The translations under genes and the position numbers were made by a program. A stretch of 64,000 nt of DNA. It comes from Campylobacter cuniculorum DSM 23162 = LMG 24588 (lineage in GTDB: Bacteria > Campylobacterota > Campylobacteria > Campylobacterales > Campylobacteraceae). The DNA is taken from contig NZ_CP020867.1 of the NCBI RefSeq assembly GCF_002104335.1, positions 1,587,206 to 1,651,205 of the forward strand, in the 5' to 3' direction. The notes beneath the pieces were generated by a model. That model saw only the letters and a list, made by a program, of their open reading frames with translations, did not search any database and was not told where the DNA came from. Shown here piece after piece: positions 7,017-16,591 of this stretch. Position 1 is the stretch's first letter. The number at the start of each line of letters is the position of its first letter.

Positions 7017-8909
7017 ATGTATAAAGCAAAAATCCTCCAAACTAAAATTCCTTTTGAATCGCTTGAAAATGAAGAAAAAATATCAAAAATGGCTCTTGAT
7101 TTTTCTGTATTAGACTATCAAACCCTATGTTATAAAAAAGACTCTGAACAAGAAAAAATTTATTCAAGTAAAGAGCTTGATATTTTCTATAATGATGATT
7201 TTTTTGTTGAAGAATATGAGAGTATCAACCAAGAATACAAAATAGAAATTCATCCCAAAACTCAAGAAAAATTGTTTCGAATTCGTCTCAATGCAAATGA
7301 GGATTTTACGATTTTAAATGCTGTGCTTTTGAGTGATGAAAAGCTTTTTTATTATGAGGATTTGAAAAAAGATATTTTAAATTCTTTATTTAAACAGCTG
7401 ATTAAAGAAAGATTTTTAATCCTTCGTTTGAGTAAAAATTTAGAACAAGACATCGAACGTTTTGTCCAAATTTTAAAAGAATCAAAAACTCAAACAGAAT
7501 TTGAATTTAAAGTTTGTCGTGGTGTGGCTGCTAAAGCCTATAAAATGGGAGAAATGATTTTTCACAAAGAGCTAAGTAGCAAACAAAGAAAGCAAAAAGA
7601 TATGAGTTATGATGAGTTAGGGTATTGCAATCCTGTTAAAAAAGATGATTTACTCCTTGAATTTATCTACACTCAAGAGGCAAAATCGGGCAGAAATTTA
7701 AGAGGAAAAACCCTAATGGCTTTGGAAGAAAAGTCTTTAGATGAACCAAAGAAATTAGAATTAAAAGATAAAAGCATTTATGAGAAAGATTTTGAAGATA
7801 GGGTTAAATATTATGCGGCTCATTATGGATTTTTTACCTATGATTCACTCAATGGGTATAGTGTCTCAAAGGTCTTAAAAGTCGAATCTGTCGGACTTAA
7901 AACCACAGGTTCGATAAAAGTGGATATGAACGAAGAAATAAGCCTTGAAGTTTCAAATACAAATGACCTTAACGATGCGATTAAGGGAGGCATTGTCAAT
8001 ATTCAAGTTCCTCATGTGAAAATCAATGGAAGCATAGGAGATGCTAAAATCATTGCTAAAATTCTCAATATAAGCGGTGGGACTCATAGAGAAAGTGAGC
8101 TTTTAGCAGATACGGCTTTCATCAATATACACAGAGGATTTTTAGAGGCTCAAAATGCTTATATCGATAAACTTGAAAATGGCAAGGTTATAGCCAAAAA
8201 TGTTTATGTGAAAGCTTCAATTTCATCAGAAATCGAAGCGGATTATATTTTCGTTGAAGAATTACTGCCTAACAATAAGCTCTATCCTAAAAAAGCTTTG
8301 GTTGTAGAAAAATCCTTAAAAACAGGAAATTTAATCCACATAACACCTCTTTTAATGCTGGATAAAAATTCAAATGAAACAGAATACGAGGATTTGCAAA
8401 CATTATTTTCAGAAATAAAATTAAAAATTAAAGAGCTTAGCAAACAAATGGGCAATCATTATGAATTTTTAATTAAAAACCAGTCTAATGTTATCAGGCT
8501 GAAAAAATTCGAAAATAAAGGAAATTTAACAATAATGCAAAAAAAGATTCTTATTGTTTATGAAAAAATAGTGCAAAAATATAATCATTGTGTGCAAGGC
8601 TATAAAAAATTAATCAATTTATATTATCAAATGGATTCTAAATTTAAAATGCTTCAAAAATATTCTTATGGAACCGAAATTTATATTAAGGCTAAGGAAA
8701 TTTCTTATGAAAATATTCTTTATTTTGATATTTTTGATACAGAAAGAATTCGCAAAAAACACATTTTAAATGAACAAGACAGCGGAAAACTTTTTTATTT
8801 CAGTCAAGAAAGAATGTCTGTAATTTCTACAAAAAATTATGGAGAAAATCATACAGAAAAGATAAAGGCTTTAACAAGAAAGCCTTTTGAACTTATCTTT
8901 TCATATTGA
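7017..8909 (+). CDS. FapA/DUF342-like protein
   Basis: This 630-aa protein has a central region of short repetitive beta strands (roughly residues 270-430, including VNIQVPHVKINGSIGDAKII) typical of FapA/DUF342 proteins. A helical, coiled-coil-like C-terminal part follows. Members are linked to flagellar assembly or polar localisation, but a role here is inference. The ATG at 7017 is the start in the current G9 state. In a G8 state a start at 7004, coupled to the hemerythrin gene, would be used. The 3' end overlaps flgE on the other strand by 17 bases. Confidence 0.8.
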   Translation: MYKAKILQTKIPFESLENEEKISKMALDFSVLDYQTLCYKKDSEQEKIYSSKELDIFYNDDFFVEEYESINQEYKIEIHPKTQEKLFRIRLNANEDFTILNAVLLSDEKLFYYEDLKKDILNSLFKQLIKERFLILRLSKNLEQDIERFVQILKESKTQTEFEFKVCRGVAAKAYKMGEMIFHKELSSKQRKQKDMSYDELGYCNPVKKDDLLLEFIYTQEAKSGRNLRGKTLMALEEKSLDEPKKLELKDKSIYEKDFEDRVKYYAAHYGFFTYDSLNGYSVSKVLKVESVGLKTTGSIKVDMNEEISLEVSNTNDLNDAIKGGIVNIQVPHVKINGSIGDAKIIAKILNISGGTHRESELLADTAFINIHRGFLEAQNAYIDKLENGKVIAKNVYVKASISSEIEADYIFVEELLPNNKLYPKKALVVEKSLKTGNLIHITPLLMLDKNSNETEYEDLQTLFSEIKLKIKELSKQMGNHYEFLIKNQSNVIRLKKFENKGNLTIMQKKILIVYEKIVQKYNHCVQGYKKLINLYYQMDSKFKMLQKYSYGTEIYIKAKEISYENILYFDIFDTERIRKKHILNEQDSGKLFYFSQERMSVISTKNYGENHTEKIKALTRKPFELIFSY

Positions 8910-10524
8910 TGGCTTTTTGTATCATTTGATCACTTGTTGTGATACTTTTTGAACTTGCATCAAAAGCTTTTTGCATCACGATGAGATTTGAAAGCTCCAC
9001 CCCTAAATCAACATTGGATTGCTCTAAAAATCCCCCTTTGAATTGAGCTGTATTGATTATTTGTCCATTAGACATGATAAAATTTGCCTCTCCGCTATTT
9101 CCTGTTGCTGCAAAAATATTATCCCCTACAGCAGCCAAACCTTGCTCATTGATGAAATTATATAAAGCAAGTCTGCCGACAACAGCATTCATACCATTAC
9201 TAAATGAAGCAAAGATACTTCCATCTTCTGCGATATTATATTTTTCAAAAAATCCTTCAGCAATTCCATCGTGTTGAGTCACTATATTTTTTTCTACCCC
9301 CGGTCTAATATAAATTCCACTATAACCAGAACCCGTAATATTTGGGTCATAAGGTGTGCCTAAATCCAAATTAATCGCCCCGCCATTAGGATTATTGATA
9401 CTAGGAATATTGCTTTCTAACAAAGCTCCAAATTCATTAAAAACCAAATTTCCCTCAACCGCATCACCTACAGCTTCGCCCTTATCATTGTAAATTTGAG
9501 CATTAACTTTATATTGCATATTGCCTCCTACATCAGGCAAAACCCTTTCTAGGCTAAGTCTTAAGGTGCTTTTACTTCCATCTGCATTATAAATAGGGGC
9601 TTCAAGTGTGTCTTTGTTTGCTTTTTGCTGTTCAGTTGCAACTTGTGCAGTGCTTATTTCCAAAGTGTCTGGGTCAAGTCCATCTAAATCAAGTGCATTG
9701 CTTGTAAAGCTTAAATTCTCATCTAAAACAGCTTCAAAACTTTTTTTCACGCCATTTGCATCGGAAAAATTTAAAATCACCTTATCTCCAGCTTTTGCAC
9801 CAAATGTTTCTTCTAAATTCACACTTCCGCTAACTATATACTTGCCCTCATCGGTTTTTGTAAGAGTGAGTTGATTAGGGTCAAGGTCTATCATTACAAT
9901 TTCAGTTTTTACACTAGAATCCAAACTTCCATTCCATTTAACATTTTGAGTGGTTTGCGGTGGCAAATACATATTTGTAGGCACAAAAAGATTGCTTTGT
10001 GAAGCGGGTGTGCCTATATCAAATCCCGCATTTGAACTCACTGTATAGCCCTCTCTTACAGGTGTCCCATACATATATCCCATAAGCTCTGCAACTCTAT
10101 CACTATAAGCAGTCGTTGAAAATGCTGGATTCATCGTCCCTAAAACAAAATTTCCATAAGAATCCACCAAATTTCCAGCCGCATCGCGTCTGAAAGAACC
10201 ATTTCTCGTATAATAAACCCCTCCATCAGCCCCTAAAACACCAAAAAATCCTTTACCCTGCAAGGCAACATCAAATTCACCTTCACTCGCCGCAGGAGAG
10301 CCTTGGTCAAAATAGAGCTTCGAAGCCGCATAAGACGCAGCAAGACCTCTTTGAGCAGGGTTGGTTGATTGCGTAGAGACAACACTATAAAATATATCTT
10401 TAAATTCAGCACCTGAATGCTTAAAACCTGTTGTATTGATATTAGCGATATTATTTGCGGTAATATCAATACCAAAACTTTGCGTTTTAACCCCTTCAAC
10501 GCCGTTATAAAATGAACTCATCAT
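8893..10524 (-). CDS. flgE: Flagellar hook protein FlgE
   Basis: FlgE polymerises into the hook linking the flagellar rod and filament. The 543-aa protein starts MMSSFYNGVEGVKTQSFGI and has the N-terminal rod/hook signature ANNIANINTTGFK. The C-terminus (NLIVMQKAFDASSKSITTSD) is the matching D0 helix. No signal peptide is present, as expected for a type III export substrate. It lies 11 bases after flgD and shares its sigma-54 promoter. The second of the two adjacent ATGs could also be the start. Confidence 0.92.
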   Translation of the reverse strand: MMSSFYNGVEGVKTQSFGIDITANNIANINTTGFKHSGAEFKDIFYSVVSTQSTNPAQRGLAASYAASKLYFDQGSPAASEGEFDVALQGKGFFGVLGADGGVYYTRNGSFRRDAAGNLVDSYGNFVLGTMNPAFSTTAYSDRVAELMGYMYGTPVREGYTVSSNAGFDIGTPASQSNLFVPTNMYLPPQTTQNVKWNGSLDSSVKTEIVMIDLDPNQLTLTKTDEGKYIVSGSVNLEETFGAKAGDKVILNFSDANGVKKSFEAVLDENLSFTSNALDLDGLDPDTLEISTAQVATEQQKANKDTLEAPIYNADGSKSTLRLSLERVLPDVGGNMQYKVNAQIYNDKGEAVGDAVEGNLVFNEFGALLESNIPSINNPNGGAINLDLGTPYDPNITGSGYSGIYIRPGVEKNIVTQHDGIAEGFFEKYNIAEDGSIFASFSNGMNAVVGRLALYNFINEQGLAAVGDNIFAATGNSGEANFIMSNGQIINTAQFKGGFLEQSNVDLGVELSNLIVMQKAFDASSKSITTSDQMIQKAINMKR

Positions 10525-10535
10525 AACTTGACTCT

Positions 10536-11291
10536 TTATTTATAATTTGAAATTTCTGCAATTTGGTCGAATGGAACTTCTTGTCCGCCCATTTTCGCAT
10601 AAGCTATGCCGTCTTTAAATACAATTCCATCAATCTTATATGTTCCATAACTTGCGGTAATTTTCTCACCATCAGCATTATTATAAACAATTTTTGCTGT
10701 ATATTTTCCGCTTCCTGCAAAAACACCATCATTATTTCTGCCCGGCCATTCTAAGGTATAAACGCCCTCATTTGCAATTTTTCCCTCATTACTTTTTTCG
10801 CTAAAAACAAGCTTTCCTTGCTCATCATAAATTTCTAAGGTCAGACCATCTTCATTAGAATCTTCAGGCAAATACATTTTAAGAGTGATAATCTCATCAG
10901 CTCCTGTAAGATTGATTGTAGGGTCTTGAATTGTCCCCATTTTACCTATAGCACCCACAGCCGCCGTGCTCATACTTGTGCCAAATGAAGATGCAAGTAA
11001 TTCCATAGTTTCAACCATTTTTTGCATTGTTGAATTTGTGTTTTGTTGCATTTCTAAGGCTGCTAATTGCGAAGTTTGAGTGAGCATCTTATCTGTATCC
11101 ATAGGGTCAGTTGGGTCTTGGTATTGAAGCTCGATTAAAAGAAGCTTTAAAAAAGCATCTTTATCTAAAGCTGCACTTGGATTGCTTGCTATGGTATTGT
11201 TGTTTGTTGTAGAACTTGCCGCATTTGTAGAACTGGTTGTATCTGTCGTTGGATTTGTGGTATAGTTCCAGCTTGAATTTGAAATTGCCAT
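10536..11291 (-). CDS. flgD: Flagellar hook assembly protein FlgD
   Basis: FlgD is the scaffold that caps the growing hook. The 251-aa protein has the conserved N-terminal block LDKDAFLKLLLIELQYQDPT around residues 43-62, including the QDP motif, after a Ser/Thr/Asn-rich leader. The C-terminal half reads as beta-sandwich and contains the FLN-like sequence YTLEWPGRNNDG. AAAGGAGTTTATC precedes the ATG, and a sigma-54 promoter lies 34 bases further upstream. It forms an operon with flgE. Confidence 0.93.
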   Translation of the reverse strand: MAISNSSWNYTTNPTTDTTSSTNAASSTTNNNTIASNPSAALDKDAFLKLLLIELQYQDPTDPMDTDKMLTQTSQLAALEMQQNTNSTMQKMVETMELLASSFGTSMSTAAVGAIGKMGTIQDPTINLTGADEIITLKMYLPEDSNEDGLTLEIYDEQGKLVFSEKSNEGKIANEGVYTLEWPGRNNDGVFAGSGKYTAKIVYNNADGEKITASYGTYKIDGIVFKDGIAYAKMGGQEVPFDQIAEISNYK

Positions 11292-11324
11292 GATAAACTC
11301 CTTTTTATACTTTCATTAAAATTA

Positions 11325-11342
11325 TAGCAAAAAGTATTCCAT
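11325..11342 (-). promoter_or_regulatory. Sigma-54 promoter of flgD-flgE
   Basis: The minus strand reads TATGGAATACTTTTTGCTAT. It has the invariant GG (11339-11340) and GC (11327-11328) exactly 10 bases apart and the TTTGC block of RpoN promoters. It overlaps the fliK stop and lies just upstream of flgD. RpoN/FlgR control of hook genes is established in Campylobacter. Confidence 0.8.
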
Positions 11343-11343
11343 A

Positions 11344-13407
11344 TTAGAAATATTTTGCTAAAACAAGCTCTAAATTCACTTTAGAATCGTCTGCATTTTC
11401 TAAATTTTTTAAGCCCGATTTATTTTTACCTTGTCCTGAATTTTGCTCTTTTTTATTCTGGTCGCTAAAATTCATTTCAAGCCCTGTAAATCCCATATTT
11501 ACAAGTGAATTTTTAAATTCAGCTTGATTTTGTATGAACAAATTCATCGCATTTGTGTTCGAGTTAAAATTAATGTGTAAATTATTTCCTCTTTGCACAA
11601 GCGTAACTTCAACCTCACCTAAATTTGAAGGATTAAGCGTGATATTAAGCCTTGTAATCGGTGCTTTATATTGCTCCAAAGCCTCCTTTAAATCCTGTGA
11701 AAAATACTGCAAAGTTTCTTTAGTATTGATAGGATTTTTCACTTGATTTTGACTTGTTTTACTCAAATCTTTAACCAAAGAATGAAGCTCATCTGTGCTG
11801 TCTTTGTGAGTGTGATTTGCGTTTAAATCTTCGGTGTTTTCTGATTTTAAATCCTTAGTGAAAAGGCTATCAAAAGTGGAATTTTCTTTGCTTTCTTTAG
11901 AAAATGGAATTTTGCTTACATTCTCATTTTTTTCCATTGTTTGATTGAGTTTTGTATCGAAATTTGCTTTATTTTCTTTTAAATTCTCTTTTGAGTCTTT
12001 TTTAGAATCTTTAATATCTTTAATGTTTTCTTTTATATCGTTGAGATTATTTTCCCTTTTTGGCTCTGTTTTAGACTCTGTATTTTCTTTTAGTGGAATT
12101 TGAGTTTTTAAATTCTCTTTAGAATTTTCTTTTGAAAGCTCTTTAAAATTTGTTTGAGTTTCAGTTTTTAATTCTTGAGTATTTTTTGTTTTATTCTCAT
12201 TTTTTTCCATTGTTTGATTGAGTTTTGTATCGAAATTTGCTTTATTTTCTTTTAAATTCTCTTTTGAGTCTTTTTTAGAATCTTTAATATCTTTAATGTT
12301 TTCTTTTATATCGTTGAGATTATTTTCCCTTTTTGGCTCTGTTTTAGACTCTGTATTTTCTTTTAGTGGAATTTGAGTTTTTAAATTCTCTTTAGAATTT
12401 TCTTTTGAAAGCTCTTTAAAATTTGTTTGAGTTTCAGTTTTTAATTCTTGAGTATTTTTTGTTTTATTCTCATTTTTTTCCATTGTTTGATTGAGTTTTG
12501 TATCGAAATTTGCTTTATTTTCTTTTAAATTCTCTTTTGAGTCTTTTAGACTTAAATTTTTTGAATTTTCATCGCTTAAATCTTGTGTTTGGATATTTTT
12601 AGAATGGTTTTTAGAATCTAAAAGTTCATTTTCATTTTTTTGCTCTTTTGCTTTTAAATTTTGATTTTTTAATTTCTTATCTTTGATGATAGAATCTAAA
12701 TTTTGCAAAGTTTGCACCAACAAAGAAGCATTGTCTTTGCCTTGTTTTAAAGTGTGAGAATTTTTATTTGTTATTTCAAGCATTTTGTGGTGTATAAGTT
12801 CTTTAGAAACACTATCTAAAGAGGGATTTTTAAAAAAACCTGCTTGATTTAAATTTGGAAATTCATCTTTTAAGCTTTGAGTTAAATGTTCAATTTTGAT
12901 ATTTTTAACGCTAAGCCCCAAATCTTTAGCAATATCCAAAAGCTCTTTAAAATTACTCGCATTTTTTAAGGCGTTAAGATTTGATTCAGTTTTTACAAGA
13001 TTTGAAAGTTGCGTGGAAAGATTGCCAAGCTTAACATCAGTGCTATCAATCTTAAGTTTATCAAGTAAAGATAAAATCTCCATAAGCGGAGAGGATTCGA
13101 AAATTGCAAGTTTTTCACTCTCGCTAAATTCGGGTTTAATCAGCTCTTTTGTATTGCTTATCAAGGTATTATCAGAGGAAAATTCATTATTTTCATCGAT
13201 GGATTTTAGCAAAGAATTTAAAAAGCTTTCAGTTTCTGTAGGAGAATCTGAACTTTTTAAATCAGCATTATTTTTCGAATTAGCATCCGTTTGACTCAAA
13301 TGTTCTGCATTTTTACTTGTTTTACTTGAAGAATGGTTACTACTTGCTCGATTAGAAGCAGTAGATTTTAAGTTTAAAACATCATTTTGTGGAGTTAAAT
13401 TCGACAT
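11344..13407 (-). CDS. fliK: Flagellar hook-length control protein FliK
   Basis: FliK measures the hook and switches export specificity. The 687-aa protein has a Ser/Asn/Lys-rich, low-complexity N-terminal half, expected of the ruler part. The conserved C-terminal Flg_hook domain lies at about 560-640 and contains RLNITLNPSNLGEVEVTLVQ. The middle holds 2.3 exact copies of a 91-residue Lys/Glu/Asn-rich repeat. AAGGAAAAGCA precedes the ATG. It lies 24 bases downstream of the small gene at 13432 and is probably transcribed from the sigma-54 promoter ahead of that gene. Confidence 0.9.
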   Translation of the reverse strand: MSNLTPQNDVLNLKSTASNRASSNHSSSKTSKNAEHLSQTDANSKNNADLKSSDSPTETESFLNSLLKSIDENNEFSSDNTLISNTKELIKPEFSESEKLAIFESSPLMEILSLLDKLKIDSTDVKLGNLSTQLSNLVKTESNLNALKNASNFKELLDIAKDLGLSVKNIKIEHLTQSLKDEFPNLNQAGFFKNPSLDSVSKELIHHKMLEITNKNSHTLKQGKDNASLLVQTLQNLDSIIKDKKLKNQNLKAKEQKNENELLDSKNHSKNIQTQDLSDENSKNLSLKDSKENLKENKANFDTKLNQTMEKNENKTKNTQELKTETQTNFKELSKENSKENLKTQIPLKENTESKTEPKRENNLNDIKENIKDIKDSKKDSKENLKENKANFDTKLNQTMEKNENKTKNTQELKTETQTNFKELSKENSKENLKTQIPLKENTESKTEPKRENNLNDIKENIKDIKDSKKDSKENLKENKANFDTKLNQTMEKNENVSKIPFSKESKENSTFDSLFTKDLKSENTEDLNANHTHKDSTDELHSLVKDLSKTSQNQVKNPINTKETLQYFSQDLKEALEQYKAPITRLNITLNPSNLGEVEVTLVQRGNNLHINFNSNTNAMNLFIQNQAEFKNSLVNMGFTGLEMNFSDQNKKEQNSGQGKNKSGLKNLENADDSKVNLELVLAKYF
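11920..12547 (-). repeat. Exact 273-bp tandem repeat inside fliK (2.3 copies)
   Basis: The same DNA recurs with a period of 273 bases: copies start at about 11920, 12193 and 12466, and the third breaks off at 12547. I saw no base difference between copies. The period is 91 codons, so copy-number changes keep the reading frame and would lengthen or shorten the FliK ruler region. Confidence 0.9.
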
Positions 13408-13431
13408 TGCTTTTCCTTGCTTTAATTTTTT

Positions 13432-13755
13432 TTATTTAATAAATTGACTTTGAGCCAGATGAGGAAATTTTTCTTTTAAATAATTTTTCTCATAAATTTT
13501 AATCATCTTGTTTTCATTAAGTCTTACAAGAATGTTTAAAAGCTCTTCTAAATTTTTAGCTTTTAAAATTTCATCAAGATTGCTCTCATCGGCTAAAAGC
13601 TCTGTCAGCTCACTTGAAATTCTTGCCATTTTTTCATCGTCTTTTGCTTTTAAAATTTCTAAAAGCTCTAAAATTTGAAGTAAGACTTCATTTTTTCTAT
13701 TGATTAACGCAGTATTTATTAGGCTTAAAACCTCTTCGTTTAATGGTTTTGACAT
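13432..13755 (-). CDS. Conserved small protein of the fliK operon, 107 aa
   Basis: I do not know the function. The protein is helical, charged and soluble, with an EEVLSLINTALINRKNEVLL start and repeated Leu-rich segments that suggest a coiled-coil bundle. A start at 13755 is chosen because AAAGGA lies 7 bases before that ATG; the frame extends upstream only to a TTG. It lies between a sigma-54 promoter and fliK, in the place of the small gene that precedes fliK in C. jejuni. This suggests a flagellar chaperone or accessory role. Confidence 0.75.
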   Translation of the reverse strand: MSKPLNEEVLSLINTALINRKNEVLLQILELLEILKAKDDEKMARISSELTELLADESNLDEILKAKNLEELLNILVRLNENKMIKIYEKNYLKEKFPHLAQSQFIK

Positions 13756-13792
13756 GTTAAATCCTTTCAAATTTTTTATCTTACAAACTTAA

Positions 13793-13811
13793 AAGCAAAA
13801 ATTATTCCAAC
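13793..13811 (-). promoter_or_regulatory. Sigma-54 promoter of the fliK operon
   Basis: The minus strand reads TTGGAATAATTTTTGCTTTT. GG (13807-13808) and GC (13795-13796) are 10 bases apart with the TTTGCTT block, a textbook RpoN site. It lies about 40 bases before the start at 13755. Confidence 0.82.
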
Positions 13812-13843
13812 TTTTGATTTTAAAAATTTAAGCAAAATTTTTA

Positions 13844-13849
13844 TATAAT
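13844..13849 (+). promoter_or_regulatory. -10 box of typA
   Basis: TATAAT lies 33 bases before the TTG start codon, in a T-rich context. It is close to, and divergent from, the sigma-54 promoter of the fliK operon. Confidence 0.5.
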
Positions 13850-13881
13850 TTTAACTTTGATTTTATTGAGGAGAAAATTCT

Positions 13882-15690
13882 TTGGAAAATATTAGAAATA
13901 TCGCAGTTATAGCCCATGTTGATCACGGAAAAACCACCTTAGTTGATGAACTGCTTAAACAATCAGGAACTTTTAGTGAAAGAGAGCAAATCAGCGAACG
14001 CGTTATGGATAGCAACGATATAGAAAAAGAACGTGGCATTACCATACTTTCAAAAAATACAGCTATCAATTACAAAGGCACGAAAATCAATATCATAGAC
14101 ACTCCCGGACACGCTGATTTTGGCGGAGAAGTTGAAAGAGTTTTAAAGATGATTGATGGGGTTTTGCTTTTAGTTGATGCACAAGAAGGCGTCATGCCTC
14201 AAACCAAATTTGTTGTAAAAAAAGCCTTAAATTTAGGGCTTAAGCCTATAGTCGTGATTAATAAAATCGATAAAAATGCAGCAGACCCTCAAAGGGTTGT
14301 CAATGAAATTTTTGACCTTTTTGTTGCCTTAGAAGCAAATGATGAACAGCTTGATTTTGCCATAGTTTATGCGGCGGCAAAAAATGGTTATGCCAAACTT
14401 GAACTAGAATATGAAAATGTGGATATGCAACCTTTATTTGAAACCATTTTACAAAGAATTCCAGCTCCAAGCGGAAGCAACGAAAATCCTTTACAATTGC
14501 AAGTTTTTACTTTAGGTTATGATAATTTTGTTGGGAAAATCGGCATTGCTAGAATTTTTAATGGGATTGTCAAAAAAAATCAAAATGTTACCCTAGCAAA
14601 AGCCGATGGAAGCAAAGTTAATGGTAGAATTTCAAAACTCATCGGTTTTATGGGTTTAGAAAAAAAAGATATTGATGAAGCTTATAGCGGTGATATAGTG
14701 GCTATAGCAGGCTTTGATGCCCTAGATGTGGGCGATAGTATAGTTGATCCTAACAATCCTATGCCGCTTGATCCTTTACACATAGAAGAGCCAACTTTAA
14801 GCATAGTTTTTTCGGTCAATGATGGACCCTTAGCAGGAACCGAAGGCAAACATGTTACTTCTAATAAAATTGCAGAGCGTCTTGAAGCTGAAGTTAAAAC
14901 AAATATTGCTATGAAATACGAAAACAGCGGCGAGGGTAAATTTAAAGTCAGCGGAAGAGGAGAATTGCAAATCACAATTTTAGCCGAAAATATGCGTAGA
15001 GAGGGCTTTGAATTTTGTATGGGCAGACCTGAAGTGATTGTAAAAACAGAAAATGGGATTAAAACAGAGCCTTTTGAACATTTGGTGGTTGATGTTCCTG
15101 ATGAATTTAGCGGAGCTGTGATTGAAAAACTTGGAAAAAGAAAGGCTGAAATGAAAACAATGGTGCCAACCGGAGATGGACAAACAAGACTTGAGTTTGA
15201 AATTCCAGCCCGCTCTCTTATCGGTTTTAGGAGTCAGTTTTTAACCGATACCAAAGGTGAGGGTGTGATGAATCATAGCTTTTTAGAATTTCGTCCTTTT
15301 AGTGGGAATGTTGAAAAAAGAGGCAATGGGGCATTGATTTCTATGGAGGATGGCATGGCTTTGGGGTATTCTTTATTTAATCTTCAAGATAGAGGAGTAC
15401 TCTTTATAGAACCTAGCACTAAGGTCTATACAGGTATGATTATAGGAGAGCATTCAAGAAGCAATGATTTAGATGTTAATCCTATCAAAGGCAAGAATTT
15501 AACTAATGTTAGAGCAAGTGGGAGTGATGATGCAATCAAACTTGTGCCACCTAGAAAATTAAGCCTTGAGAGAGCTTTAGAATGGATACAAGAAGATGAA
15601 CTTGTCGAAGTGACTCCGCAAAATATACGTGTGCGCAAACGTTATCTTGACGCAACGCAAAGAAAGAGAATGGAGAAAGTCAAGTCTTAA
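13882..15690 (+). CDS. typA: GTP-binding translation factor TypA/BipA
   Basis: TypA/BipA is a ribosome-associated GTPase related to EF-G that supports ribosome assembly and stress growth. The 602-aa protein has G1 AHVDHGKTT (residues 11-19), a switch region with RGITI, G3 [11 protein letters not shown] and G4 NKIDK. EF-G-like domains and the BipA C-terminal domain follow. Translation starts at TTG, directly after a strong TTGAGGAG site, giving [16 protein letters not shown]. It is monocistronic. Confidence 0.96.
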   Translation: MENIRNIAVIAHVDHGKTTLVDELLKQSGTFSEREQISERVMDSNDIEKERGITILSKNTAINYKGTKINIIDTPGHADFGGEVERVLKMIDGVLLLVDAQEGVMPQTKFVVKKALNLGLKPIVVINKIDKNAADPQRVVNEIFDLFVALEANDEQLDFAIVYAAAKNGYAKLELEYENVDMQPLFETILQRIPAPSGSNENPLQLQVFTLGYDNFVGKIGIARIFNGIVKKNQNVTLAKADGSKVNGRISKLIGFMGLEKKDIDEAYSGDIVAIAGFDALDVGDSIVDPNNPMPLDPLHIEEPTLSIVFSVNDGPLAGTEGKHVTSNKIAERLEAEVKTNIAMKYENSGEGKFKVSGRGELQITILAENMRREGFEFCMGRPEVIVKTENGIKTEPFEHLVVDVPDEFSGAVIEKLGKRKAEMKTMVPTGDGQTRLEFEIPARSLIGFRSQFLTDTKGEGVMNHSFLEFRPFSGNVEKRGNGALISMEDGMALGYSLFNLQDRGVLFIEPSTKVYTGMIIGEHSRSNDLDVNPIKGKNLTNVRASGSDDAIKLVPPRKLSLERALEWIQEDELVEVTPQNIRVRKRYLDATQRKRMEKVKS

Positions 15691-15855
15691 ATTCCAGAGC
15701 TTTGATTTTAAACTCTATTTTGTTTTTTATATTTTATAATTTAGAAATGATTTTTTGGATTATAACGAATAAAATAAGATTTTTTTTAGCCAATTGACTC
15801 AAACTATACAATTTGTGTCTATTTTCTATTGGGCTCGTTAATTTTGTCCTAGAAA

Positions 15856-15885
15856 TTTCTATCAATACAAATTGATTGATAGAAA
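15856..15885. repeat. 11-bp inverted repeat downstream of typA
   Basis: TTTCTATCAAT and ATTGATAGAAA flank an 8-base loop, followed on the plus strand by AAATTT. It lies about 165 bases after the typA stop and could be its terminator, although no U-tract follows. Apart from this, 15691-16037 is A/T-rich DNA in which I see no gene. Confidence 0.4.
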
Positions 15886-16037
15886 AAATTTACAAATTTG
15901 CAAAATTTAAGTTAAATTTTTATTTTTGGCTTTATAAAATTTTTATTTCACTCTAAAAATAATAAAACTCAAAATAGTGTTAAAATATGATTCAAGCAGT
16001 TGTATTTTTTGCAAGAAATTTTAGTCTTAAAAATTTT

Positions 16038-16382
16038 TTAATTAATTCTTTCTTTGCAATAAGTGGTCTTTATATTTTCAAATAATTCTCTATCGATACT
16101 AGAATTGTTTAAAACAATTGATAATAAATTTCTTATAATCAAACTCATTCGTTGTTTTTATCCAAAAAATCTCACAAATTTTATTATAAGATAATGCTTT
16201 AGCTAGTTTATTTGAAAAATAATTTGCAAAAAGGCAGGTGCAATAACAGACTTTTTCATAATTATGATTGAATATGGATGATTTATGTGCTTTTTCTATG
16301 CTTTCATTTAAGGCTTTTTGAGTGCGTCAATTTCATATTTTTTTAAAAAATTAATATCCTTTATAAAAATATCTGTTTTCAC
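16038..16382 (-). pseudogene. Decayed gene with at least two frameshifts
   Basis: A strong ribosome site (GAGGAGAAAAA) precedes GTG at 16382, and the frame reads MKTDIFIKDINFLKKYEIDA before stopping after an A5 run. Restoring one base there opens a frame of some 75 codons (KALNESIEKAHKSS, then YEKVCYCTCLFANYF, to NCFKQF). A second shift reopens SSIDRELFENIKTTYCKERIN to a stop at 16038. The intact product would have been about 115 residues. I do not recognise the family. It occupies a boundary between blocks that are separate in C. jejuni. Confidence 0.6.
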
Positions 16383-16548
16383 TTTTTCTCCTCAAATTTT
16401 AGAATTTCATAATTTTTACAGATGAAAATGAATTTTATGTGAAATTTAAAATTTTGAATATTTTTGAATTAAAATTAACCCTTTATTTGATTATTCTTTT
16501 AAGAATTTTAAAAAATCAATATTTATGTATTTTTAAATATTCTTTTGA

Positions 16549-16554
16549 TAAAAT
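16549..16554 (+). promoter_or_regulatory. Extended -10 promoter of the TM2 gene
   Basis: TGATAAAAT combines the TGN extension with a TAAAAT hexamer, 37 bases before the start codon. The rest of 16383-16591 is A/T-rich without a visible gene. Confidence 0.45.
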
Positions 16555-16591
16555 CTCGCTTTATTTTTTTTAAATTTCAAAAGGGTAGTTT

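Noticed and set aside
7004-7024. A separate six-codon gene (MGGGYV) at the polyG tract
   Set aside because: It is better explained as the out-of-frame state of the upstream start of the FapA-like gene.
11920-12547. CRISPR-like or insertion-element origin of the fliK repeats
   Set aside because: The copies are adjacent, 273 bp long and within coding sequence, without spacers or terminal inverted repeats.
12896-13294. 132-codon plus-strand frame opposite fliK
   Set aside because: Antisense to the low-complexity region of fliK; composition mirrors it and no start signals exist.
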